A stretch of 5,119 bases of DNA from an uncultured Oscillospiraceae bacterium (GTDB lineage: Bacteria > Bacillota > Clostridia > Oscillospirales > Oscillospiraceae): positions 1-5,119 of the forward strand of contig CALWYM010000061.1 in assembly GCA_944385775.1 (NCBI GenBank). The letters are read 5' to 3'. The notes beneath the pieces are model-generated. The model had not been told where the DNA came from. It made no database searches and saw only the letters and a program-made list of their open reading frames with translations. This document shows, piece by piece, positions 1 through 5,119 of the stretch. The translations under genes and the position numbers were made by a program. Numbering within the stretch: position 1 is the stretch's first letter; each line of letters starts with the position of its first letter.

Positions 1-443
1 CCCCCGGCTGCCTTGTTTAGCGAATAGGCGGCGTCGGCCGCTGTAAGAGGTGAGCCTGAGTGAAAGGTCACGTCCGAGCGGAGAGTAAAGTAATATGTAA
101 GCCCGTCATCACTGACAGAATACTGGCTGCACAGCACGTTTTCCGGCTGAAGCTCGTTATCAAGACGGAAAAGTCCCTCATACATCAGGCTGAACACATC
201 GTTATTAAAGGAGTTCAGGCTGTATAGCGGATTCATTGAGCCGTCAGAGGACCAGGCTATGGAAAAGTCCGAGTCAGCCTCGGCGTATCCCTCATCTACC
301 GGCGTATCCTGCTGAGCGGGAGCGCCGGTTGTATCGACCTGGGGAAGGTCGGTCTGTTCATTGTCCTGACCCGACGAGCAGGCGGATAGCACAAGGCAAA
401 GACATATCGTCAGAGAAAAAAGCCTTTTTTTAAAGAATTTCAC
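1..443 (-). CDS. Substrate-binding lipoprotein of an ABC importer, family 5 (OppA/DppA-like), 5' part only
   Basis: This is the N-terminal 147 codons of an extracytoplasmic solute-binding lipoprotein; the rest lies beyond the left edge. The GTG start gives a basic n-region (KFFKKR), a hydrophobic core and a lipobox LSAC with the lipidated cysteine at residue 22. A polar, acidic linker follows to about residue 58. The mature part then matches the start of the SBP_bac_5 fold: NPLYS near 71-75, the YEGLFRLD segment at 88-95, and GLTYYFTLRSDV followed by FHSG and the LTAADAAYSLNKA helix at about 114-145. Family members capture peptides, nickel or other solutes for a DppBCDF/OppBCDF-type transporter, so the substrate cannot be read from this piece. 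The start lies one base after the pgeF stop (TAA-G-GTG), with AAAGGA 10 bases upstream inside pgeF, so translation is probably coupled. No in-frame ATG fits the signal peptide better. The family is well supported; the substrate is unknown. Confidence 0.9.
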   Translation of the reverse strand, partial: MKFFKKRLFSLTICLCLVLSACSSGQDNEQTDLPQVDTTGAPAQQDTPVDEGYAEADSDFSIAWSSDGSMNPLYSLNSFNNDVFSLMYEGLFRLDNELQPENVLCSQYSVSDDGLTYYFTLRSDVTFHSGSPLTAADAAYSLNKAAG

Positions 444-444
444 C

Positions 445-1263
445 TTAAGCCAGTCCTTTCGCAGCTATTATGGAAGCCTGGCTTCCCCGTTCGCCACCGG
501 TAAAGCGGTGGGACCAGTATTTATCATGGAGGCACATTGTACATTCATCGGAGACGGAGATATTTTCTGCTGGTACTCCGGCTCTTATGAGAAGGGCGCG
601 GTTTATGCCCTTTAAATCCACCATGAACTTGCCGGAAACTTTTCCCGGCTTTACAAAATCCATGGCGTTGGGAAGAGTTTTCGCCATGGCCTCCGGCACG
701 TCACAGCCGGTTTCAAAGCAGCACTGACCAATTCCCGGACCGATGGCGGCGAAAATATTTTTCGGCTCACTTCCAAATTCCTCTATCATCCTGGAAATGC
801 CTACTCCGGCAATGTCCGCAGCCGTGCCGCGCCAGCCGGCGTGAAGAGCGCCTACGGCGTTTTTTTCTCTGTCCCAGAGTAAAATCGGTATGCAGTCGGC
901 GGTGAAAATAACAAGGGCGCAGTTGGGGTCCTCCGTAATAAGACCGTCAGCTTCGTAGGGGACAGGCTCAAACAGCGTGTGAGCGTCCTTTGCCGTAACG
1001 GTGCGAACCGTATTTTTGTGGACCTGCCGTGTAAAGCACAGGGTTGATACACCAAGAGCGGAAGCGATCCGCCTGTAATTTTCAGCTATGTTCTCCCGAC
1101 TGTCACCGCAGTGCTCACGAAGGTTAAGGGAGGAATATATACCGCCGCTGACGCCTCCCAGCCTTGTTGTAAAGCCGTGGGTAACCGGAATATTGGGAGA
1201 TGTCATATACTGGGCGCCGCTTTCCGATATTACGGCGGTAAATGGGGCGTTATTATCTTTCAT
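445..1263 (-). CDS. pgeF: Laccase-domain protein, peptidoglycan editing factor family (YfiH/YlmD-like)
   Basis: A complete 272-residue cytoplasmic protein of the multicopper-polyphenol-oxidase-like (DUF152/LACC1) family. In E. coli the homologue removes wrongly incorporated serine-containing UDP-MurNAc precursors. Other family members, including human FAMIN/LACC1, act on purine nucleosides, so the exact reaction here is not settled by sequence. Hallmarks are HGFTTRLGGVS at 29-39, NLREHCGD at 47-54, and the metal/catalytic triad: His82 (RQVH), Cys124 (FTADCIP) and His141 (ALHAGWRG). Further marks are AAIGPGIGQCCFE at 172-184, a CTMC segment at 241-244 and the closing WSHR...GSQAS block. The Cys-His spacing of 17 equals that of E. 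coli YfiH. The ATG at 1263 overlaps the secA stop by 11 bases, with AAGGAG 13 bases upstream. The frame stays open to 1440, but that extension lies inside secA, has low-complexity composition and no family match. Met20 is a less likely alternative start. The order secA-pgeF with overlap implies one transcript. Confidence 0.95.
   Translation of the reverse strand: MKDNNAPFTAVISESGAQYMTSPNIPVTHGFTTRLGGVSGGIYSSLNLREHCGDSRENIAENYRRIASALGVSTLCFTRQVHKNTVRTVTAKDAHTLFEPVPYEADGLITEDPNCALVIFTADCIPILLWDREKNAVGALHAGWRGTAADIAGVGISRMIEEFGSEPKNIFAAIGPGIGQCCFETGCDVPEAMAKTLPNAMDFVKPGKVSGKFMVDLKGINRALLIRAGVPAENISVSDECTMCLHDKYWSHRFTGGERGSQASIIAAKGLA
454..460 (-). promoter_or_regulatory. Ribosome binding site of the substrate-binding lipoprotein, inside pgeF
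   Basis: On the minus strand GAAAGGA lies 10 bases before the GTG at 443. It is made from the last codons of pgeF (Ala-Lys-Gly), so the binding site sits wholly within the upstream coding sequence. It supports the non-ATG start and coupled translation. Confidence 0.65.
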
Positions 1264-4033
1264 ATCTTCCGCAGCACTCCTTATATTTAAGGGGACGGGA
1301 ACCGTCCGCTTTCCACTTGCCGCAGGGGCAGGGGTCGTTTCTGCCGGGCTTTTTGCCGGTTCTGACAGGCATGCGCTTCTGGTTCTGACCGCCTGCGCTG
1401 GCGTTTTGTGCGGGAGCCCTTGATACGCTTTTTCTCTCAAGGGGATTATCCTTTCTTATCCTTACGATAAAGATACGGCGGACAACCTCCTCCTTAATGC
1501 CGTTTATCATGGCCTCGAACATCTCAAAGCCCTCACGCTTGTATTCGTCTACCGGATTTGTGTGGGCGTAGGCGCGGAGGGTTATGCCCTGACGGAGGTC
1601 GCTCATACCGTCAATGTGGTCCATCCAGTACTCGTCCACAACCCGCAGCAGAACAATGCGCTCAAGCTCTCTCATAACCTGCGTGTCGGTACCGGGGATA
1701 AGACCAAAGGCACGTTCCCTCGCGTCGTAGACCGAGTCCGCCTTGTCGTTAAGCTCCTTTATAATAGACTCGTTAGTTATCTGTGAAAGACCGTCAGGCA
1801 CGCTCTCAGCCTCGGCTTTTGAAAGGAAAAGACCGGCAAACTGCTTTTTAACCTCAAGAAGACTCTCTGCCGTCACCTCGCCCTGAATACCGGAGTTTAC
1901 TGCGGAGGAGATAACGTCCTCAATCATCTGCCAGATATTGCCCTTTACGTTCTCACCGTCCAGAACACGGCGGCGCTGGGCGTAGATAATCTCACGCTGG
2001 GTATTCATAACGTCGTCATATTCAAGAACACGCTTACGTGCCTGGAAGTTGCGGCTTTCAACACGCTTCTGGGCGGACTCAATGGCACCGGACAGGATTT
2101 TCTGGTCTATGGGCGTATCCTCGTCAAGACCGATATGGTCCATCATGCCCATGATCTTCTCTGAGCCGAAAAGACGCATAATATCGTCCGTCATGGCAAG
2201 GAAGAACCGTGTCTCGCCAGGGTCTCCCTGACGCCCGGAACGTCCTCTGAGCTGGTTATCAATACGGCGGGACTCATGGCGCTCAGTACCAAGGACATAA
2301 AGACCTCCGGCTTTGCGGACAGCCTCCGCCTCCTTTTCAACCTCGGCGCGGTGCTTCTTCATAGACGCGGCAAAAAGCTCCCTTGCTGCGGTAATATCAG
2401 GATCATCGGTTTCGCTGTATCCCACAGCCTCGGAGATAACCTCCTCGTCATAGCCCGCTTTGCGAAGGTCATTTTTAGACAGAAATTCGGCGTTGCCTCC
2501 AAGTACAATATCGGTTCCGCGTCCTGCCATGTTGGTGGAGATTGTGACGGCGCCAAGCTTGCCCGCCTGGGCGATAATCTCAGCCTCACGCTCATGCTGC
2601 TTTGCGTTCAGCACGTTATGAGCAATGCCCTCCTTCTTTAAAAGGGAGGACAGATATTCGCTTTTTTCAATGGATATGGTGCCCACCAGAACGGGCTGCC
2701 CCTTTTCATGGCACGCCTTTATCTGGTTTATTATCGCTTTGTTTTTGCCGATGTCGCTTCTGTAAACCACGTCCGGGTGATCTATTCTGGCAAGAGGTTT
2801 GTTTGTTGGGATTTCCACTATGTCAAGGTTATAGATGGTACCGAACTCTTCCTCTTCGGTAAGGGCTGTGCCGGTCATACCGGAGAGCTTTTTATAAAGT
2901 CTGAAGTAGTTCTGGAAGGTGATAGTGGCAAGGGTTTTGTTTTCACGCTGAACGTCAACGTGCTCCTTTGCCTCGATTGCCTGATGAAGTCCGTCAGAGT
3001 AGCGGCGCCCGAACATGAGACGACCGGTAAACTCGTCCACTATAATTATCTGACCGTCCTTTACCACATAGTCCACGTCCCGCTTCATAATGCCGTGAGC
3101 CTTAAGAGCCTGGTTTATATGGTGGGTCAGGGTGGCGTTTTCAATGTCGGAGTAGTTTTCAAGACCAAAGGTACGCTCCGCCGCCGCAATGCCCCTTGCT
3201 GTAAGAGTGGCGCTGCGGGCTTTCTCGTCCACAATATAGTCGGCGTCCACTTCTTCCCCCATGTCCTGCTTTTCGTCGGTGGTGGCAAAGACCTTCTTTT
3301 TAAGCCTGCGTACAAAATCATCGGCACGACGGTAAAGGTCCGTGGATTCGTCCCCGGAGCCTGAAATAATAAGCGGTGTTCTCGCCTCGTCTATAAGTAT
3401 GGAGTCTACCTCGTCCACAATAGCAAAGGCATGACCTCTCTGAACCATCTGATTTTTGTAGATGCACATATTGTCACGGAGATAGTCAAAGCCCATCTCG
3501 TTATTTGTACCGTAGGTTATGTCGGTGGCGTAGGCCTTCTTACGCTCCTCATTTGTAAGACCGTGGACGATAAGCCCTACGGAAAGACCCATAAAGCGGT
3601 ATATTTTTCCCATCCACTCAGAGTCTCTTTTCGCAAGGTAATCGTTGACTGTGACAATGTGAACCCCCTCGCCGCTTATGGCGTTAAGGTAGGCTGGGAG
3701 AGTTGCCACAAGGGTTTTGCCCTCGCCTGTTTTCATCTCCGCAATTCTGCCCTGGTGCAAAACTATACCGCCCAGAAGCTGGACGTGGAAGTGGCGCATT
3801 CCCAGAACCCTGTCGGAAGCTTCCCGGACTGCGGCAAAGGCTTCGGGAAGAAGCTGATCCAGTGTTTCGCCGGCTTTGTATCTTTCGCGAAATTCATCAG
3901 TTTTAGCCTTAAGCTCGTCATTTGTAAGGCGACGGTACGGCTCCTCAAGCTTTTCAATTTCAGAGGCTATAACCTCAAGTTTTTTTACCTCACGGTCACT
4001 TCTCGTGCCGAAAAGTTTTGTAAGTAAACCCAT
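1253..4033 (-). CDS. secA: Preprotein translocase subunit SecA
   Basis: The ATPase motor that pushes unfolded preproteins through the SecYEG channel; it is cytosolic and peripheral to the membrane. The gene is complete, 926 residues. Regions in order: N-terminal helix; NBD1 with Walker A MKTGEGKT at 100-107, VNDYLAKRD at 129-137 and Walker B IVDEVD at 205-210; the preprotein-crosslinking domain at roughly 220-370; GMTGTA at 385-390; NBD2 with NMAGRGTD at 501-508 and QLRGRSGRQGD at 594-604. The helical scaffold and wing domains follow (ARKRVLEYDDVMNTQRE, 665-681). The two-helix finger region is at about 790-850, then a linker and a SEC-C metal-binding tail with Cys902, Cys904, Cys920 and Cys921. 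The NBD2 insertion between motifs V and VI is long (about 514-576). The metal tail has 15 residues between its two cysteine pairs instead of the usual 8. The ATG at 4033 has GAAAGGAT seven bases upstream and gives the canonical MGLLTKLFG start; an upstream in-frame TTG at 4087 is unlikely. First gene of the leftward operon. Confidence 0.99.
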   Translation of the reverse strand: MGLLTKLFGTRSDREVKKLEVIASEIEKLEEPYRRLTNDELKAKTDEFRERYKAGETLDQLLPEAFAAVREASDRVLGMRHFHVQLLGGIVLHQGRIAEMKTGEGKTLVATLPAYLNAISGEGVHIVTVNDYLAKRDSEWMGKIYRFMGLSVGLIVHGLTNEERKKAYATDITYGTNNEMGFDYLRDNMCIYKNQMVQRGHAFAIVDEVDSILIDEARTPLIISGSGDESTDLYRRADDFVRRLKKKVFATTDEKQDMGEEVDADYIVDEKARSATLTARGIAAAERTFGLENYSDIENATLTHHINQALKAHGIMKRDVDYVVKDGQIIIVDEFTGRLMFGRRYSDGLHQAIEAKEHVDVQRENKTLATITFQNYFRLYKKLSGMTGTALTEEEEFGTIYNLDIVEIPTNKPLARIDHPDVVYRSDIGKNKAIINQIKACHEKGQPVLVGTISIEKSEYLSSLLKKEGIAHNVLNAKQHEREAEIIAQAGKLGAVTISTNMAGRGTDIVLGGNAEFLSKNDLRKAGYDEEVISEAVGYSETDDPDITAARELFAASMKKHRAEVEKEAEAVRKAGGLYVLGTERHESRRIDNQLRGRSGRQGDPGETRFFLAMTDDIMRLFGSEKIMGMMDHIGLDEDTPIDQKILSGAIESAQKRVESRNFQARKRVLEYDDVMNTQREIIYAQRRRVLDGENVKGNIWQMIEDVISSAVNSGIQGEVTAESLLEVKKQFAGLFLSKAEAESVPDGLSQITNESIIKELNDKADSVYDARERAFGLIPGTDTQVMRELERIVLLRVVDEYWMDHIDGMSDLRQGITLRAYAHTNPVDEYKREGFEMFEAMINGIKEEVVRRIFIVRIRKDNPLERKSVSRAPAQNASAGGQNQKRMPVRTGKKPGRNDPCPCGKWKADGSRPLKYKECCGRYER
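1277..1282 (-). promoter_or_regulatory. Ribosome binding site of pgeF, inside secA
   Basis: AAGGAG on the minus strand lies 13 bases before the ATG at 1263. It is formed by the Lys-Glu codons of the SecA zinc-tail motif. The spacing is longer than usual, so initiation may depend partly on ribosomes finishing secA, whose stop codon lies 11 bases into pgeF. This site favours the 1263 start over upstream options. Confidence 0.55.
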
Positions 4034-4040
4034 TTTCAGT

Positions 4041-4048
4041 ATCCTTTC
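4041..4048 (-). promoter_or_regulatory. Ribosome binding site of secA
   Basis: GAAAGGAT on the minus strand, seven bases before the ATG at 4033. It settles the start at MGLLTKLFG rather than the in-frame TTG 54 bases further upstream. A five-codon ATG...TGA frame (Met-Lys-Gly-Tyr-stop, 4050-4036) runs through it and ends two bases before the secA start; this is probably coincidental. Confidence 0.8.
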
Positions 4049-4071
4049 ATTAATATGCGTCTTTATGAAAA

Positions 4072-4086
4072 TGCCGGCGACCGGCA
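4072..4086 (-). repeat. Short inverted repeat (hairpin) in the secA leader
   Basis: TGCCGG-CGA-CCGGCA (plus-strand reading) is a perfect 6-base inverted repeat with a 3-base loop. It is GC-rich in an otherwise AT-rich spacer. If the secA promoter below is right, the repeat lies in the transcribed leader, about 38 bases before the start codon and clear of the ribosome binding site. No T-run follows in either direction, so it is not a classic terminator. It could be a small leader hairpin or a protein-binding site; function unknown. Confidence 0.5.
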
Positions 4087-4113
4087 ACTGTATCGTTAAT
4101 AAATACTGGTTTT

Positions 4114-4122
4114 ATTATACCA
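4114..4122 (-). promoter_or_regulatory. Predicted secA operon promoter with extended -10
   Basis: On the minus strand the sequence reads TGG-TATAAT: a perfect -10 hexamer (4119-4114) with an upstream TGn extension (4122-4120). No good TTGACA lies 16-18 bases upstream; that place is a T-rich stretch. This fits an extended -10 sigma-A promoter that needs little -35 contact. The start of transcription would fall near 4107, giving a leader of roughly 75 bases that contains the inverted repeat at 4072-4086. It would serve secA, pgeF and the binding-protein gene. Confidence 0.65.
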
Positions 4123-4171
4123 CATGGAGCAAGGTAAAAAAAGCAAATAATCTGTAACTTTTCCTTGACTG

Positions 4172-4179
4172 TGCCGGCA
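4172..4179. repeat. 8-base palindrome between the divergent promoters
   Basis: TGCCGGCA is a perfect palindrome located about midway between the two predicted -10 boxes. Its half-site TGCCGG is the same as the arm of the inverted repeat at 4072-4086, about 100 bases away. The flanks do not extend the symmetry. It may be a regulator site acting on both promoters, or chance; the same eight bases also occur inside the rightward gene, in Leu-Ala-Gly-Lys codons near 4845. Confidence 0.3.
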
Positions 4180-4213
4180 GGCAAATTATTTTTGAGGGGT
4201 AGTTAATAGATTT

Positions 4214-4245
4214 TTAACAAAATGGAAAATCGATTATTATATAAT
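4214..4245 (+). promoter_or_regulatory. Predicted promoter of the trigger-factor-like lipoprotein gene
   Basis: TATAAT lies at 4240-4245, 32 bases before the start codon, in a strongly AT-rich tract. The best -35 match is TTAACA at 4214-4219. This is 20 bases from TATAAT (too long) but 17 bases from the overlapping TTATAT at 4237-4242, so the exact -10 register is uncertain. A TTGACT at 4165-4170 is a better -35 hexamer but has only weak -10 candidates downstream. Confidence 0.5.
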
Positions 4246-4260
4246 GAATTATTATTTTTT

Positions 4261-4268
4261 AGGAAAGG
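4261..4268 (+). promoter_or_regulatory. Ribosome binding site of the trigger-factor-like lipoprotein
   Basis: AGGAAAGG, nine bases before the ATG at 4278. A TAG in front closes other upstream options, and the chosen start gives a textbook signal peptide directly. Confidence 0.75.
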
Positions 4269-4277
4269 TATCTTTTT

Positions 4278-5119
4278 ATGAAAATCAGAAAGCTTATAGC
4301 TCTCTTTGCCGCACTGGGTATTTTGACCTTAAGCCTTGCAGGCTGCGGAAAGGAGAATGAGGAAAATACGGAAAACCAGGACCAGACGGAAAATAGCGAG
4401 AATGAAGCGGAGGACGATAATTATGTTTCCGCGGAGGACGCCTATTACTCTTTTTGCAGTGAGGGTCTGGATGATAACGGCTTTTTTACCGGCGTAAAGG
4501 CCGCTGATGTGGTTACTCTGCCTGAGTATAAGGGACTTAAGCTCACGGCAGTGACCGAGGAGGAGCTTAACGAGCAGATTGATATGCTGCTTCAGACCTT
4601 TGCCCAGCCTGAACAGCTTGAGGGCGTTGTGGAGGACGGTTCCACTGTAAATATCGACTATGTAGGCTCTATTGACGGCGTGGAGTTTGACGGCGGCAGC
4701 ACTCAGGGTATGGGTACCACTGTTACAATCGGCGTTACAAGCTATATAGACGATTTCCTTGAGCAGCTTATAGGTCACTCCACCGGCGAGAATTTTGATA
4801 TAACTGTAACCTTCCCGGAGTCCTACCCCTCCAATGAGGAGCTTGCCGGCAAGGAGGCAGTATTTAACGTGACCATAAATTATATTGAGGGAGAAATGAT
4901 AACTCCCGAGCTTACGGACGATGTGGCAAAGCTCAGCGGTTTTGAAACGGTGGAGGCTCTGAAAGCGGATATTGAAAACTGGCTTCTGAGCCAAAAAGCC
5001 GTTGACCAGATTATTGCCGGGGTCGACTGCGGAGAGCTTCCCCAGGAGGTTTCCGACTACTATTACAGCTACATGAAGGGTTACTACGAGAACTACTCAC
5101 TTTCAAACTATGGTATGGA
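4278..5119 (+). CDS. Trigger-factor-like FKBP-type peptidyl-prolyl isomerase lipoprotein, 5' part only
   Basis: The first 280 codons of a predicted membrane-anchored foldase on the outer face of the cytoplasmic membrane; the 3' end is beyond the window. A basic start (MKIRK), a hydrophobic core and lipobox LAGC put the lipidated cysteine at residue 23. Residues 24-48 are an Asp/Glu/Asn/Gln-rich linker. A segment resembling the end of the trigger factor N-domain (LPEYKGLKL, 81-89) leads into the FKBP-type domain at about 118-204. Its marks are NIDYVGSIDGVEFDGG, the FLEQLIGHSTGE turn, VTFPESYP, and the ELAGKEAVFNVTI strand. From 209 on, PELTDDVAKLSGFETVEALKADIE matches the opening of the trigger factor C-terminal chaperone domain. 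The ribosome-docking signature GFRxGKxP is absent, as expected for a secreted version. It may help proteins fold after Sec export. It is divergent from secA. Cys60 and Cys251 are the only mature cysteines seen besides the lipid site. Domain calls are firm; isomerase activity and substrates are inferred. Confidence 0.9.
   Translation, partial: MKIRKLIALFAALGILTLSLAGCGKENEENTENQDQTENSENEAEDDNYVSAEDAYYSFCSEGLDDNGFFTGVKAADVVTLPEYKGLKLTAVTEEELNEQIDMLLQTFAQPEQLEGVVEDGSTVNIDYVGSIDGVEFDGGSTQGMGTTVTIGVTSYIDDFLEQLIGHSTGENFDITVTFPESYPSNEELAGKEAVFNVTINYIEGEMITPELTDDVAKLSGFETVEALKADIENWLLSQKAVDQIIAGVDCGELPQEVSDYYYSYMKGYYENYSLSNYGM

Noticed and set aside
236..433. 65-codon plus-strand frame opposite the binding lipoprotein
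   Set aside because: It is antisense to a clear lipoprotein signal peptide and binding-protein domain; no ribosome binding site or known motif.
1264..1440. N-terminal extension of the pgeF frame by 59 residues upstream of the chosen ATG
   Set aside because: It lies entirely within the secA 3' end, has low-complexity Pro/Ala/Ser composition with no family match, and the ATG at 1263 has a ribosome binding site and typical family length.
2708..3364. 218-codon open frame on the plus strand opposite secA
   Set aside because: It is antisense to a fully conserved secA region; its composition mirrors the SecA codons and no recognisable domain or ribosome binding site is seen.
3431..4027. 198-codon open frame on the plus strand opposite the secA 5' half
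   Set aside because: Same reasoning: a shadow of conserved SecA NBD1 coding sequence with no family signature.
4034..4087. Extension of SecA by 18 residues from an upstream TTG
   Set aside because: The TTG falls beside the leader hairpin with no ribosome binding site, while the ATG at 4033 has a well-spaced one and gives the canonical SecA N-terminus.
4165..4192. TTGACT with a downstream TATTTT as an alternative promoter for the rightward gene
   Set aside because: The -10 is poor and the leader would be long; the TATAAT region at 4240 is a better candidate, though a second weak promoter cannot be excluded.
4844..4856. Palindrome CTTGCCGGCAAG inside the rightward gene
   Set aside because: It encodes Leu-Ala-Gly-Lys of the conserved trigger factor strand, so the symmetry is explained by codon choice and not by a regulatory role.
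4329..4994. 221-codon open frame on the minus strand opposite the trigger-factor-like gene
   Set aside because: The plus-strand frame has a signal peptide, lipobox and clear trigger factor domains; the opposite frame has no recognisable features and is an antisense by-product.

Overview
The window is ordinary core chromosome from a low-GC-lineage Gram-positive bacterium. It is most likely a gut-type member of the Clostridia (Oscillospiraceae/Lachnospiraceae-like) with roughly balanced base composition. The evidence is two lipoproteins with type II signal peptides, strong AAGGAG-type ribosome binding sites, a long SecA with a C-terminal metal-binding tail, and very tight gene packing. The taxonomic call is inference from protein character, not from a database search.

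Layout: a leftward (minus-strand) operon fills positions 1-4033. In transcription order it holds secA (protein-export ATPase, complete), pgeF (a laccase-domain/peptidoglycan-editing-factor protein, complete, overlapping the end of secA by 11 bases) and the first 147 codons of a family 5 substrate-binding lipoprotein of an ABC importer. That last gene starts one base after the pgeF stop codon and runs off the left edge. A 244-base divergent intergenic region (4034-4277) carries an extended -10 promoter and a short leader hairpin for secA, and a TATAAT-type promoter for the rightward gene. A small perfect palindrome lies about midway between the two promoters. From 4278 to the right edge runs the first 280 codons of a secreted lipoprotein with trigger-factor architecture: an FKBP-type prolyl isomerase domain and the start of the chaperone C-domain. 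The ribosome-binding N-domain is replaced by a signal peptide and an acidic linker.

Functional theme: the region combines protein export (SecA), a predicted foldase on the outer face of the membrane that would act on exported chains, a solute-capture lipoprotein that itself needs Sec, and a cell-wall/nucleoside quality-control enzyme. The export-foldase pairing by divergent promoters is the most interesting feature. I see no RNA genes, CRISPR arrays, insertion sequences or prophage genes. I did not find evidence for a wholly new system; the notable points are variations on known families.
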